Virus record (IMG/VR): IMGVR_UViG_3300046780_000148
Span: 1-64,000 of that record
DNA length: 64,000 nt
Origin: a virus
Strand: one strand, 5' to 3'
The notes under the pieces are model-generated. The model searched no databases and was not told where the DNA came from. It saw nothing but the letters and a program-made list of their open reading frames with translations. Positions within the stretch are counted from its first letter, which is position 1; every line of letters begins with the position of its first letter. This document shows, one piece after another, positions 40,129 through 48,646 of the stretch. The position numbers and the translations under genes were made by a program.

Positions 40129-40884
40129 ATGCATTTGGCACTAATCCCCCCTAAGGGATTGTTCTCAATGAACAATCATGGTACAGCTAATATGGCCCTT
40201 GCGCATCTTACAAGTACAGCTCGCTACGCTGAACCGTATCAGGTTTCGAAAAACCTTACCATGATCGATAACGGTGCCGCAGAAGGTGCACAAGTTGATA
40301 ACGTAGAGCTTGTCAATGCAGCATCGTTTGTTAAGGCACAAGAAATCATTTTGCCCGACTATCTTGGTGATGCTATGGAGACCAAGATATTGACGAACAA
40401 GTTCTTTTGCTTTTACCAGGAAGACAAAACGCTACCCCAGTTTAACTTCATGGGCGTAGTTCAAGGCCGCAACCTTCTCGAACTGCAACACATGGTAGAC
40501 TTCTACTTGGATTATAGTCTCGTTACTACCATTGGTATTCCTCGATGGACTATAACTAAGTTCGAGCAGGGTGCATTTAGAATTGACTTTGCTCAGTGGT
40601 TGAATAAGAACTATCCACAATTGCAGATTCATCTCCTAGGTGCTTCGCCTGCTTGGCCTCAGGAGATCCTTCGCGCCGCAAAGTATGCACCCTTCATTCG
40701 ATCGTGTGACACGTCGCTGCCATACAACTATGCAATACACCAAATCTATCTGAATGAGGCTACCAGGGCAGTAGTAAAGAGACCGAAAAACTATTTCGAA
40801 ACTACTTACTACCACCTGCTTAGGGATTCCTACGTTAAGCGTAACGTAGGTACCATGAAGTCATGGGCTCTGGGGTTGGCGTAA
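40129..40884 (+). CDS. TGT-family transglycosylase, DpdA-like
   Basis: 251 residues, shorter than tRNA-guanine transglycosylase (about 370). FNFMGVVQGRNLLEL (about 104-118) matches the TGT GxVQG motif; LTMIDNGAAEG and EIILPDYLGD supply Asp residues, and IHLLGASP fits the later strand. In phages, DpdA-type paralogs exchange guanine in DNA for preQ0. Its place after queC/D/E/folE supports DNA modification rather than tRNA modification. Function inferred from motif and context. Confidence 0.7.
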   Translation: MHLALIPPKGLFSMNNHGTANMALAHLTSTARYAEPYQVSKNLTMIDNGAAEGAQVDNVELVNAASFVKAQEIILPDYLGDAMETKILTNKFFCFYQEDKTLPQFNFMGVVQGRNLLELQHMVDFYLDYSLVTTIGIPRWTITKFEQGAFRIDFAQWLNKNYPQLQIHLLGASPAWPQEILRAAKYAPFIRSCDTSLPYNYAIHQIYLNEATRAVVKRPKNYFETTYYHLLRDSYVKRNVGTMKSWALGLA

Positions 40885-43235
40885 TGCGAAAGCATCCTGA
40901 AGCTAACTGCGAGAGCTGCCCATTACAAGGGCCCGAGAACACATACGTTCCATCTAGCATTCCGACTTCGCCTAAGATTATTTTGGTTGGCGAAGCACCT
41001 GGACAGGGTGAGGCCCAACGAGGTATTCCCTTCGTTGGGCCTTCGGGCCGTTTGATTAATATGGTCCTGAAGAACTACAAATTCAAACCAAATGAAGTGG
41101 CGTACACTAATGCATGTCTATGTCGTCCTCCTGGTAATGCGACTCCGCCTAAGGCTGCGGTTAATGCATGTCGTCAACGTCTCCTGTATGATATTACCCG
41201 GTCCGGAGCAACAGGTGTCTTGGCGCTTGGAGGCACAGCAGCATCAGCTCTGGTTGATGGTGGAGGGGCAATTACCTCACTCCGCGTCGGTCCTGCAAAG
41301 CTTCCACCCGCAGCGCTCAGGGACACAAGTGTTGAAAAAGTTGTCCCGACGTGGCACCCGGCGTACTGTCTCCGTAACGCTGACGCTTTCCCCTCGCTGG
41401 TAACAGACGTCGGGAAGCTACTTGAGAGCACGAGGAAGCCGTGGACCCCACCGACGTACAATGTCATCGACGATCCCGAACAGGCACTGGAATGGTTGGG
41501 ATCGTTAACGGCTGAAGTATGTGTTGTCGATATCGAATGTGGCATCGAGAAGGACGACAGCTACGGACACCCCAACACATTTGAGATGCTCTGCATCGGA
41601 CTTCAAATGGAAAAGGGTCACGCATTCGTTCTGGGATACAATGCTATTCGACGAGTCGTAGATGGTGTTGCCGAACTTGCACAAGACGTACTCACAGCTC
41701 TCAGCAACTTCCTCAAGCGTACGAAGATCATTGCACACAACGGTAAGTTCGACCTAGCTGGATTGTACCCTCTCGTAGGGGCACAGGAACTCTGGTTCGA
41801 TACTATGCTAGCACACTATGCTCTAGACGAGAGAGTGGGTGCACCGATCCATGGACTTAAAGGTCTTGCCGTCGAATTCTTGGGAGCACCAAAGTACGAC
41901 GACGAAATTAAAACATATGTGCCTCGTGGAGGAAATTACTCCAACATACCTAGGCCGCTTCTCTACAAGTACAACGCGTATGACGTTGATTGCACTTGGA
42001 ATCTGTACGAGCTGTTTGCTGAGAAAATGGATCGAGACGGAGTTCGACGGGTCCACGACTTCATGGTCCGAGCTGCAAATGCCCTTATGTACTTGGAGCT
42101 TAACGGAATTGCTTTTGATCGTGCATACTCCAATATGCTACAAAGTGACTACCAAGCGAGGCTCACTGAGATCGAATCTACTTTCTGTGCCATCACAGAT
42201 AATGGATCCTTTAATCCTCGTTCACCCAAGCAGGTAAAGGAGTTCTTACATGGCCAAGGAATTAAGGTTCTATCTACCGACGCCGATACTCTTGACGGAC
42301 TACGAGACAGAATTGATCCCAGAAGCACAGCTGGAAGATTTGTTGAACAGCTTCTTCACTATCGACGGGAACAGAAACTGTATAGTACATACGTGGTCGG
42401 ACTCCGAAAGAGACTATACCGTGGAAGAATATATACAACTTACCTCCTACACGGTACGACATCTGGACGCCTGGCAAGTCGGAACCCAAATCTCCAAAAC
42501 ATTGTTCGTGATAAGGGAATTAGACGGCAATTTTCTGTTAGCAAACCTGATAATGTATTTATCCAAGCAGACTACAAGCAAGCAGAAGGCCGTGTCATTG
42601 CCACACTCGCTCAAGACGAGTATCTCAGGGAGATCTTTCTAGACCCCACCGTCGACATCTTCACCAACTTGGGTGTGAGTCTATACAAGTGTTCCCCTGA
42701 GGACCTACTCAAGGAACAGCGTATTCGTGTTAAGGCATTCTTCTACGGTCTAGGTTATGGTCGACAGTCGTACAGCATTGCCATGGAGTATGGGTTGACA
42801 CCTGCTGAAGGTGAATCACTCATGCAAGACTTCATGAAGCTCATTCCAGCAACAGTTAAGTGGCAACAGGAAACACGAAGGAAAGTTCTTGCAGGTGAAG
42901 ATCTTGTCACTCACATCGGCCGTCGTCGCCGCTTCCACCTCATTACCGAACAAAATCAAAAGGATGTCCTCAACGAGGCATTGTCCTTTAAGCCGCAATC
43001 CATTTCAAGCGATATTTGCTTGTCAGCGCTTATACGTTTGCGGCCAATGCTCAAGGGACTCGGGTGGATCAGACTTACCATCCATGACGCCCTTGTTGTA
43101 GAATGTCCTGAACGTAATCGTGAAGTAGTAACGGACATGCTTAGAGACGTCATGATTGAAGAGGGTCGTAAGTTCACCACGTACGTACCCTTCGCCGTCG
43201 ATGTCAGCTACGGAAAGACATGGGGTGACCTTTAA
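40884..43235 (+). CDS. DNA polymerase I with N-terminal uracil-DNA glycosylase domain
   Basis: 783 residues, TAATG overlap with the DpdA-like gene. Residues about 1-190 are UDG-like (family 4/5 type): NCESCPLQ, ILVGEAPGQGEAQRGIPFVG, YTNACLCRPPG and PTWHPAYCL. About 210-400 is a 3'-5' exonuclease (VVDIECG, IAHNGKFDLAGL, YNAYDVDCTWNLYE). About 400-783 is PolA: motif A ADYKQAEGRV, motif B RIRVKAFFYGLGYGRQ and motif C TIHDALVVECP. It is the replicative polymerase; the UDG part may check or remove uracil. A similar fusion is known in phage SPO1. Confidence 0.92.
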   Translation: MRKHPEANCESCPLQGPENTYVPSSIPTSPKIILVGEAPGQGEAQRGIPFVGPSGRLINMVLKNYKFKPNEVAYTNACLCRPPGNATPPKAAVNACRQRLLYDITRSGATGVLALGGTAASALVDGGGAITSLRVGPAKLPPAALRDTSVEKVVPTWHPAYCLRNADAFPSLVTDVGKLLESTRKPWTPPTYNVIDDPEQALEWLGSLTAEVCVVDIECGIEKDDSYGHPNTFEMLCIGLQMEKGHAFVLGYNAIRRVVDGVAELAQDVLTALSNFLKRTKIIAHNGKFDLAGLYPLVGAQELWFDTMLAHYALDERVGAPIHGLKGLAVEFLGAPKYDDEIKTYVPRGGNYSNIPRPLLYKYNAYDVDCTWNLYELFAEKMDRDGVRRVHDFMVRAANALMYLELNGIAFDRAYSNMLQSDYQARLTEIESTFCAITDNGSFNPRSPKQVKEFLHGQGIKVLSTDADTLDGLRDRIDPRSTAGRFVEQLLHYRREQKLYSTYVVGLRKRLYRGRIYTTYLLHGTTSGRLASRNPNLQNIVRDKGIRRQFSVSKPDNVFIQADYKQAEGRVIATLAQDEYLREIFLDPTVDIFTNLGVSLYKCSPEDLLKEQRIRVKAFFYGLGYGRQSYSIAMEYGLTPAEGESLMQDFMKLIPATVKWQQETRRKVLAGEDLVTHIGRRRRFHLITEQNQKDVLNEALSFKPQSISSDICLSALIRLRPMLKGLGWIRLTIHDALVVECPERNREVVTDMLRDVMIEEGRKFTTYVPFAVDVSYGKTWGDL

Positions 43236-43454
43236 ATGAAGCGAGTAGGAGACATACCAGAACTTGGAGACATTCTCGGTTACGGCCAGGATGCTGATAA
43301 GCGATACGCACGACTGGTCGGAATTCGTAAGGACAATTGTAGAGCTATGGAGAGATTTATCTTTCGCCTCTTTCAAAGAGGTGACAAAGAATTCCCAACA
43401 GGTGAATATAAAACATCGTGGCTAATCGTGCCGTGGAGCGGACGTGAACTATAG
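43236..43454 (+). CDS. Small basic protein
   Basis: 72 residues starting directly after the polymerase stop. Arg/Lys-rich. No family recognised. Confidence 0.6.
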   Translation: MKRVGDIPELGDILGYGQDADKRYARLVGIRKDNCRAMERFIFRLFQRGDKEFPTGEYKTSWLIVPWSGREL

Positions 43455-43648
43455 TGGAAGTTCCTCCAGAGGATATGGATTGTCTAATCGCGGTAGCACA
43501 ACTATACGTTAACGCATTTCGTGAAGACGAGATGATGTCGCTGACAGAGAAATTGGCACTACAAGAAGTCGAAGCAGTTGTCGAGAGGTGGACACGATCT
43601 GATGATGGGACAACCACTACAGGAAGTTACGTTCTCGACGATTTATAA
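43454..43648 (+). CDS. Small acidic helical protein
   Basis: 64 residues from GTG, overlapping the previous stop by one base. Glu/Leu-rich. Confidence 0.6.
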   Translation: MEVPPEDMDCLIAVAQLYVNAFREDEMMSLTEKLALQEVEAVVERWTRSDDGTTTTGSYVLDDL

Positions 43649-43916
43649 CTGGGCACAAAGTCGCACAATCTTTAGATTGGAGAGCAATACGCATTACATG
43701 CAGACTTATGTCAATGACGAAATACTTGTGCGCTTAGCCTTCCCACCATTCAGACTAATTAAAGATCATCTTGCAGATATGGCAAAGAGGTGGAACGAAA
43801 TGGTTCCATCGTGGGATAAGGTTAGATTTGTTTACAGGTCGGAAATAGGTTGGTACATAGTTCATATTCTTGCACCTAAGGAGGAAGAGTGCCCCGAGGA
43901 CAAGCAGCAGAAATAG
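43602..43916 (+). CDS. Hypothetical protein
   Basis: 104 residues; ATGATG with GAGGTGG upstream, overlapping the previous gene by 47 bases. Aromatic-rich. No family recognised. Confidence 0.55.
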   Translation: MMGQPLQEVTFSTIYNWAQSRTIFRLESNTHYMQTYVNDEILVRLAFPPFRLIKDHLADMAKRWNEMVPSWDKVRFVYRSEIGWYIVHILAPKEEECPEDKQQK

Positions 43917-44212
43917 GTAACACAAATGTATCACAGAACGGATACAATCACACACGTACTGAGGACGGCTGGAGACTTACACATCACCTAATTGCAGAAG
44001 CCGCAATGGGACGGCCGCTCAATACGGCTACAGAGACGGCGCGGTTTAAGGATGGCGACAAGACGAATCTCGACCCCGATAACATCGAAGTTGTCCCGAA
44101 GAAGACTGCGACAGCGAATAAGGTTCTTGCTAAGCTCATTGCGCAGCGAGCAGAAATCGATGCACAGATAAAACTGATCCAAAACGATATAGCTCTTAGA
44201 GCTAAAGAATAA
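43889..44212 (+). CDS. HNH-like protein with altered active site
   Basis: 107 residues from GTG after AAGGAGGAAGA. THHLIAEAAMGRPL and KDGDKTNLDPDNIEVV match the HNH endonuclease layout, but the position before KDGD is Phe instead of the usual His. The C-terminus is a basic helix. It may be an inactive homing-type nuclease or a DNA-binding remnant. Confidence 0.6.
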   Translation: MPRGQAAEIGNTNVSQNGYNHTRTEDGWRLTHHLIAEAAMGRPLNTATETARFKDGDKTNLDPDNIEVVPKKTATANKVLAKLIAQRAEIDAQIKLIQNDIALRAKE

Positions 44213-44214
44213 TT

Positions 44215-44325
44215 TGTCAAGCTATTTAACAAGCTTAGACTTTAGTTAGACAGAAGATTCATAGTAACGCCGTAGCTCTATATACGTTAAGGATCTTGAT
44301 TGTTAGACTTTAGTTAAACTTGAGG
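44215..44325. repeat. TCTAAC/GTTAGA palindromic repeat, copy III
   Basis: CTTAGAC, GTTAGAC and GTTAGACTTTAGTTAAAC motifs around ATTCATAGTAACGCCGTAGC. Its reverse complement begins GTTTAACTAAAGTCTAAC, shared with copy I. It lies upstream of the 44333 gene. Confidence 0.55.
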
Positions 44326-44332
44326 AGATGAT

Positions 44333-44494
44333 ATGAAAGAGAAGCTTTGTAAATGTGGTCGCGGAACACAAAAGCCAGCTAACCAAGGAGGTACAGGCAC
44401 AGGTAAGTACTGTTGTATGTACTGCGCTAGGCAAGAGGGATACCACACGTTCCATTGCGACAAGAGGAATCGCCCCGGGCCCCCTGAAGGGTAG
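44333..44494 (+). CDS. Small zinc-ribbon-like protein
   Basis: 53 residues; GAGGAGATGAT before ATG. CKCG, YCCMYC and FHC give a likely zinc site. The last codons (RPGPPEG) lie inside the 57-bp repeat. Confidence 0.6.
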   Translation: MKEKLCKCGRGTQKPANQGGTGTGKYCCMYCARQEGYHTFHCDKRNRPGPPEG

Positions 44495-44530
44495 AACACC
44501 ACAGGGCGCGAAAGATTGAAATTGGACCTC
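44474..44530. repeat. 57-bp perfect repeat, copy 1
   Basis: Runs from CCCGGGCCCCCTGAAGGGTA to GATTGAAATTGGACCTC and is identical to 58653-58709 in the same orientation. It contains GAACACCACAGGGCGCG. Copy 1 covers a gene end; copy 2 is intergenic. Confidence 0.85.
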
Positions 44531-44553
44531 GGATAAAATGAGAGATAAGTGCT

Positions 44554-44754
44554 ATGTATATTGACACGGTAAAGCTTTCGGGTAATGGTCCATACCATCT
44601 TGCGGTAAAGATTAGGATCAAAACGTGGAAAGCGTTCTGCAGGCCCAATGGACGTTCCGAGACCTATACGTATCGTATTAGTGTTCCAGGGCCTGATCGA
44701 CTCTGTGCCGATTGTCGGGCAGAGATCAAGCGCAAGAGGAATGGAGTCAAGTGA
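44554..44754 (+). CDS. Small basic protein with CxxC
   Basis: 66 residues; GAGAGATAAGTGCT before ATG. Ends LCADCRAEIKRKRNGVK, plus an earlier FCRP: possible zinc site and basic tail. Confidence 0.6.
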   Translation: MYIDTVKLSGNGPYHLAVKIRIKTWKAFCRPNGRSETYTYRISVPGPDRLCADCRAEIKRKRNGVK

Positions 44755-45182
44755 AGATCGTTAGTGGAGATAGAGGCTGGGGCCGAACTACATGGGCAGT
44801 AGATTGGCTACTGCAGGGAGAACCGATCAATAGCAACCCGTGGTGGAATCGTCTTATCGTTTGTATTCACGAGAGTGAAACGGAACGAGTTCTGGGTCAA
44901 GTCCATACAGCATCGATGGAATGGGAGCGGCGCCTACGCAGGCTTCCGGTCGGATCTCTTCAGATGCAGCAGGCCGAGATCCTAGCTAATGCCCGCGCCT
45001 CTGTGGTGAGCTTAAATACGTACACAGAGCGGTCGCGAGGTATTCGAATGGACATGGTCGAAGTGTGTATCGATAACTTCGATATGCTTCTGCACAAGCT
45101 GGGTGTCATGTTTCCACCGAAGGTACTGACCGTAACTAATTGGGAGCTAGAACAACTTCCCGACCCGAGAACTAATCGATGA
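44751..45182 (+). CDS. Possible P-loop protein
   Basis: 143 residues from GTG, GTGA overlap. MKIVSGDRGWGRTTWAVDWL resembles a Walker A with Arg in place of the usual Lys. The strand VEVCIDNF could serve as Walker B. A nucleotide-binding role is possible but not secure. Confidence 0.5.
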   Translation: MKIVSGDRGWGRTTWAVDWLLQGEPINSNPWWNRLIVCIHESETERVLGQVHTASMEWERRLRRLPVGSLQMQQAEILANARASVVSLNTYTERSRGIRMDMVEVCIDNFDMLLHKLGVMFPPKVLTVTNWELEQLPDPRTNR

Positions 45183-45376
45183 AAACTACTGTCGAGTTGA
45201 ATCGTGGAACACGTGCTAGGACCTGGGAGGTCGATGATATGCCCTACATCCCTGAGGGTGCATTGATTCACGACATAACCTATGGTGGCGCCTATAGGGT
45301 TGTAGTTAACAGCATCCTCCTGATCGACCGGGATGGGGTAGCTGAAGTAATCCAAAGGTTGGTGTGCGGACAATGA
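45179..45376 (+). CDS. Small hypothetical protein (paralog of next gene)
   Basis: 65 residues, ATGA overlap. TWEVDDMPYIPEGALIHDIT aligns with WEGDLPIIPKGCIVDIDY of the next gene, suggesting tandem duplication. Confidence 0.6.
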   Translation: MKTTVELNRGTRARTWEVDDMPYIPEGALIHDITYGGAYRVVVNSILLIDRDGVAEVIQRLVCGQ

Positions 45377-45552
45377 GAACGCGTGTTGAAGTTATTGGTC
45401 AGGAACTCGATAAGCATTGGGAAGGCGACTTACCAATTATTCCCAAAGGCTGTATAGTAGATATAGACTACAGTGGCTATGAAGTAGCCAAGTGCATAAT
45501 CATGCTTGATGCTGATGGAGGTCCGGTACAGCTCTTGAGGTGCAACCCATGA
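45373..45552 (+). CDS. Small hypothetical protein (paralog of previous gene)
   Basis: 59 residues, ATGA overlap. Same beta-rich pattern as the 45179 product. Confidence 0.6.
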   Translation: MRTRVEVIGQELDKHWEGDLPIIPKGCIVDIDYSGYEVAKCIIMLDADGGPVQLLRCNP

Positions 45553-45749
45553 GCGAAGAACCACGTGTAACAGTTACTGTCGACCTAGAACAGTTCTGGA
45601 GAGTAAAGCTATCTGTTACTCGTGAGCAGTCACGTGACAGGGTTGCGATGAACAAACTCATCGCAGTAGCAATAGCTGCGGGCGACTGTGAAACTGAGGG
45701 GCCAAGAGTGACTAACGCCATGTACGTAGATTTGAATATTCAACGATGA
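45549..45749 (+). CDS. Small hypothetical protein
   Basis: 66 residues, ATGA overlap on both sides. Alpha/beta. No family recognised. Confidence 0.6.
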   Translation: MSEEPRVTVTVDLEQFWRVKLSVTREQSRDRVAMNKLIAVAIAAGDCETEGPRVTNAMYVDLNIQR

Positions 45750-46258
45750 GAATTATTGCGATCGATCCGGGACCGACTACGGGCATCTGTATCTACGACC
45801 ACTTCGAAATGTCCGATCGCAGTAACGCATTTCTCGTCAAGCCTGGTTACGACAAGCGTGAGTTCATGTTCGATCAAGTGAATGTTAACTCTGCTGCGCA
45901 ATACCTATGGTTCTGGGAACAGCTCAACTTTTGGTGTAACAATCCAGACACACATGTTGTTCTCGAACGATTCAACTTCCGCAAGGACGAACGTGATCGT
46001 ACGAAGATCATTTATACGCCTGCAGAGATCGTAGGCATCGTACGACTTTGGTGTCAGAAGAACAACGTCCACTGTGAGCTGCAAATGGCATCCGAAGCCA
46101 AAGCAGGGTTCTGGGATGACGATAAGCTCCGCCGCCTAGGACTCTACAAGTCAGGATCGAAGCATGCGATGGATGCGCTCAAGCATTGCATGCAGTACCT
46201 GACCTTCACTCTTAACGACCAGTACTACATCTACAAACTCAAGCCGGAGAAGCTATGA
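45746..46258 (+). CDS. RuvC-like Holliday junction resolvase
   Basis: 170 residues. IAIDPGPTTGICIYD (first Asp, about 4-18), VVLERFNFR (catalytic Glu, about 71-79) and KHAMDALKH (about 147-155, last Asp) match RuvC-fold resolvases of phages. It would cut branched replication and recombination intermediates before packaging. Confidence 0.8.
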   Translation: MRIIAIDPGPTTGICIYDHFEMSDRSNAFLVKPGYDKREFMFDQVNVNSAAQYLWFWEQLNFWCNNPDTHVVLERFNFRKDERDRTKIIYTPAEIVGIVRLWCQKNNVHCELQMASEAKAGFWDDDKLRRLGLYKSGSKHAMDALKHCMQYLTFTLNDQYYIYKLKPEKL

Positions 46259-46488
46259 CCAGTCCCCAAGTACAATTGGACGAAGCAGTTCATAGCAGTT
46301 TCGGTGCAGATGATTCATACGATGGATGGCTTCTCACAGGGTACGTGCTAGTCACTGCACATACTCGATATGACGGAGACAAGAGGACAACTAGGCTAAG
46401 TCGTACGTATCTCGGCGGCTCAATGCCACACCACGAGATTGTAGGATTGTTGGAGTATGCAAAAGCATTAACGTTACACGAAGAGTAG
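46255..46488 (+). CDS. Small hypothetical protein
   Basis: 77 residues, ATGA overlap with the resolvase; last gene of the plus-strand block. No family recognised. Confidence 0.6.
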   Translation: MTSPQVQLDEAVHSSFGADDSYDGWLLTGYVLVTAHTRYDGDKRTTRLSRTYLGGSMPHHEIVGLLEYAKALTLHEE

Positions 46489-46495
46489 GCATAGT

Positions 46496-46533
46496 GCTGG
46501 CCCGTGACCTTTGAGGGAGGATCACGGGCCAGC
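46496..46533. terminator. Bidirectional terminator between convergent operons
   Basis: Perfect 12-bp stem GCTGGCCCGTGA (46496-46507) / TCACGGGCCAGC (46522-46533), exactly between the last plus-strand gene and the last minus-strand gene. No long T tract on either side. Confidence 0.7.
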
Positions 46534-46536
46534 GGT

Positions 46537-47772
46537 CTACTTGACGCTAACGTCTACCGTCTTAGGTCCTATGCTAGTGCGAACTACGGGAACCTGCAAT
46601 GACAAATTAGCCTTAAGGGCCGCTACAGATACAGACACATCAGGAGTTCTAGGTGACAATCCCCTGCTCACTGATGGCGCACCAAAGGCTTGCTGGCTAG
46701 GAATTCCTGTAGGCGAGATCGTTAGCGTTATGGTAGGCGTGCCAAACTTTTCGCAGCTCGCGATTCCTGTGGGTGAGATAATCGCAGGGGCAGTAATCGT
46801 TGGAGACCCAAAAGCTTGTGCGCTAGCTATTCCTGTAGGCGCAATCGTAGCCGTGGTACTGATCGTTGGGTTACCGAACTGTTCCCGGCTAGGTATTCCT
46901 TGGGCGGAAATAGTAGCCGAAGTCGTAATCGTAGGAGAGCCAAAAGCTTCTTGACTTGCGATCCCTGTGGGCGATACAACCTGAGTAATGGCTGGATTGC
47001 CAAATTGCTCCTGGCTAAGTATTCCATTGGGCGACAGAGTATACGATGTACTAATTGTAGGAGATCCAAAGACCTCTTGCGATGCAATTCCACTAGGTGC
47101 AATTGTCTGCACTGCAGGACCAATCGGCCCAGTATCCGTAATGGTAGGAATTGCGAACCACTCTGCAGGCAAGTTAGATAGCGAACCAACCTGCCCCAGA
47201 GTAACTTCATCAATGCCGGCAGCGCCAAGGGATGCAGCCGAAATGTTAATAGGTGTTTCGACGGGAGTTGTACTATTGCCCAGGTAGTAGGCAAAGGTAA
47301 TTAGCCCGCCTGTAACTGTTACTGTGAACTCAAAGCGGTACAGCGTAGTGATAGATAGGTTATTGACTGTGATACCAATCTGGGTAGTACCTGAGTCAAC
47401 AATCTGGATCTTACCGGTAGAGGTACGTACAAGGCGCATAACCTGAACTGCGCCAGAAGTTCGCAGTCTATAGATGGGTGGGTTGATAGCCGCACCCAAA
47501 CCACTCATGTAAAAGTAGAAGCTGATGGTTACAGGTGTGCCCGCAGCGTACCCTAGACCCGTCCACATCTCCTGCGGCGTAGCTGCAGTTGCAGATGTCG
47601 ACATCTCAGTGGCGAGACTGCCAGGAAGTACTACAACGGTATTATCGTAGATGACTACACAGCTAGTACTGTTGATGACGTTAAATGCATCGCCCGAGGT
47701 GCCACCAGAGTTGGCTGGAGTAACGGTAACCCCGTTGGTTCCCCCAGCGCCCGTATTTCGCCGCGTAGTCAT
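46537..47772 (-). CDS. Tail appendage protein with lectin-like domain and tandem repeats
   Basis: 411 residues. Residues about 20-215 are beta-rich and suggest a concanavalin/LamG-type fold (TPVTISFYFYMSGLG, LYRFEFTVTV). Residues about 225-370 hold seven repeats of about 21 residues with core SPTGIASQEAFGSPTIT. The last gene of the late operon, downstream of the lysis genes. Host-surface or sugar binding is likely but inferred. Confidence 0.65.
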   Translation of the reverse strand: MTTRRNTGAGGTNGVTVTPANSGGTSGDAFNVINSTSCVVIYDNTVVVLPGSLATEMSTSATAATPQEMWTGLGYAAGTPVTISFYFYMSGLGAAINPPIYRLRTSGAVQVMRLVRTSTGKIQIVDSGTTQIGITVNNLSITTLYRFEFTVTVTGGLITFAYYLGNSTTPVETPINISAASLGAAGIDEVTLGQVGSLSNLPAEWFAIPTITDTGPIGPAVQTIAPSGIASQEVFGSPTISTSYTLSPNGILSQEQFGNPAITQVVSPTGIASQEAFGSPTITTSATISAQGIPSREQFGNPTISTTATIAPTGIASAQAFGSPTITAPAIISPTGIASCEKFGTPTITLTISPTGIPSQQAFGAPSVSRGLSPRTPDVSVSVAALKANLSLQVPVVRTSIGPKTVDVSVK

Positions 47773-47780
47773 CTATGCCC

Positions 47781-48638
47781 CTAGAGCTTGAAGATACGGT
47801 TCGAACCATTATCCCAAGTAACGAGAATGTTACCACCATTGGGAGTTACAGGAAGTCCCGAAGCTGTTACAGGAGCTAGAGCCCGTGCAGCAGCAGTCAC
47901 CGTTGTAGAGGACACGGTCAAAGACCTATCTCCGGCATTGCCTGCAACTGTAAGTGTCGCGCTCTGCCCTGTGGAGAACGTAAGGACCGTACCATTCGGA
48001 ATGCCCGCAACTAGAGGTTCAACAACAAGGGTAGTGCCTGCGGTAAGAGTTGCGTCAGCAGTCACTGTGTGATAGCCAGTAATAATTGCTACCACGTTTG
48101 AGGTGCTATCTGTTCCAGTATCCTTGAAGATGATTAGTGCCTTGATCGGGTTGCCAGAGATGCTTGTGAAGGTCGTATCGGCAGCATCAAAGACACCTGA
48201 TGTGAAGGTCTTAGATCCTAGTGTCTGCTTGGCGCCAACTAGTGCCGCATTGAAATCGTCGAAGAAGTCCGCAGACGTTGATGGTCCAAGGCACATAGCA
48301 ATACCGCCGGACGTATACGCAGCCGATCCTACGACGTTCACACCTGATACAGGATTGGTAAGCTCGAAGGTGTTTGCAGCTACGTTAGCAATCTTCCAAA
48401 CACCATTGGCCGAAAGGTTGCCACCAACGCCGTTGACGAATACCAAGTCACCATTCGTGAAGCCGTGAGCAGTAGCCGTAATGACAATCGGCGTAGCGTT
48501 CGTAGCACCCGTGATGGTCTTGATGCCTACGTCGTTAGTTGCTAGATCGAGTGCTGCAACGGAAATAGTATCCGATGTCATGTTAATGGTACCCGCCAGA
48601 ATATACTGACGGCCCAGTTCAAATAGCCCGTTAGACAC
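47781..48638 (-). CDS. Virion surface/tail protein
   Basis: 285 residues. Contains a module TATAHGFTNGDLVFVNGVGG, NGVWKIANVAANTFELTNP, widely seen in phage tail and decoration proteins. Beta-rich throughout. Located between the lysin and the appendage protein. Confidence 0.6.
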   Translation of the reverse strand: MSNGLFELGRQYILAGTINMTSDTISVAALDLATNDVGIKTITGATNATPIVITATAHGFTNGDLVFVNGVGGNLSANGVWKIANVAANTFELTNPVSGVNVVGSAAYTSGGIAMCLGPSTSADFFDDFNAALVGAKQTLGSKTFTSGVFDAADTTFTSISGNPIKALIIFKDTGTDSTSNVVAIITGYHTVTADATLTAGTTLVVEPLVAGIPNGTVLTFSTGQSATLTVAGNAGDRSLTVSSTTVTAAARALAPVTASGLPVTPNGGNILVTWDNGSNRIFKL

Positions 48639-48646
48639 AAGTCCTC

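Noticed and set aside
46511-46954. 147-codon plus-strand frame with repeated motifs
   Set aside because: It is the antisense of the tandem repeats in the appendage protein.
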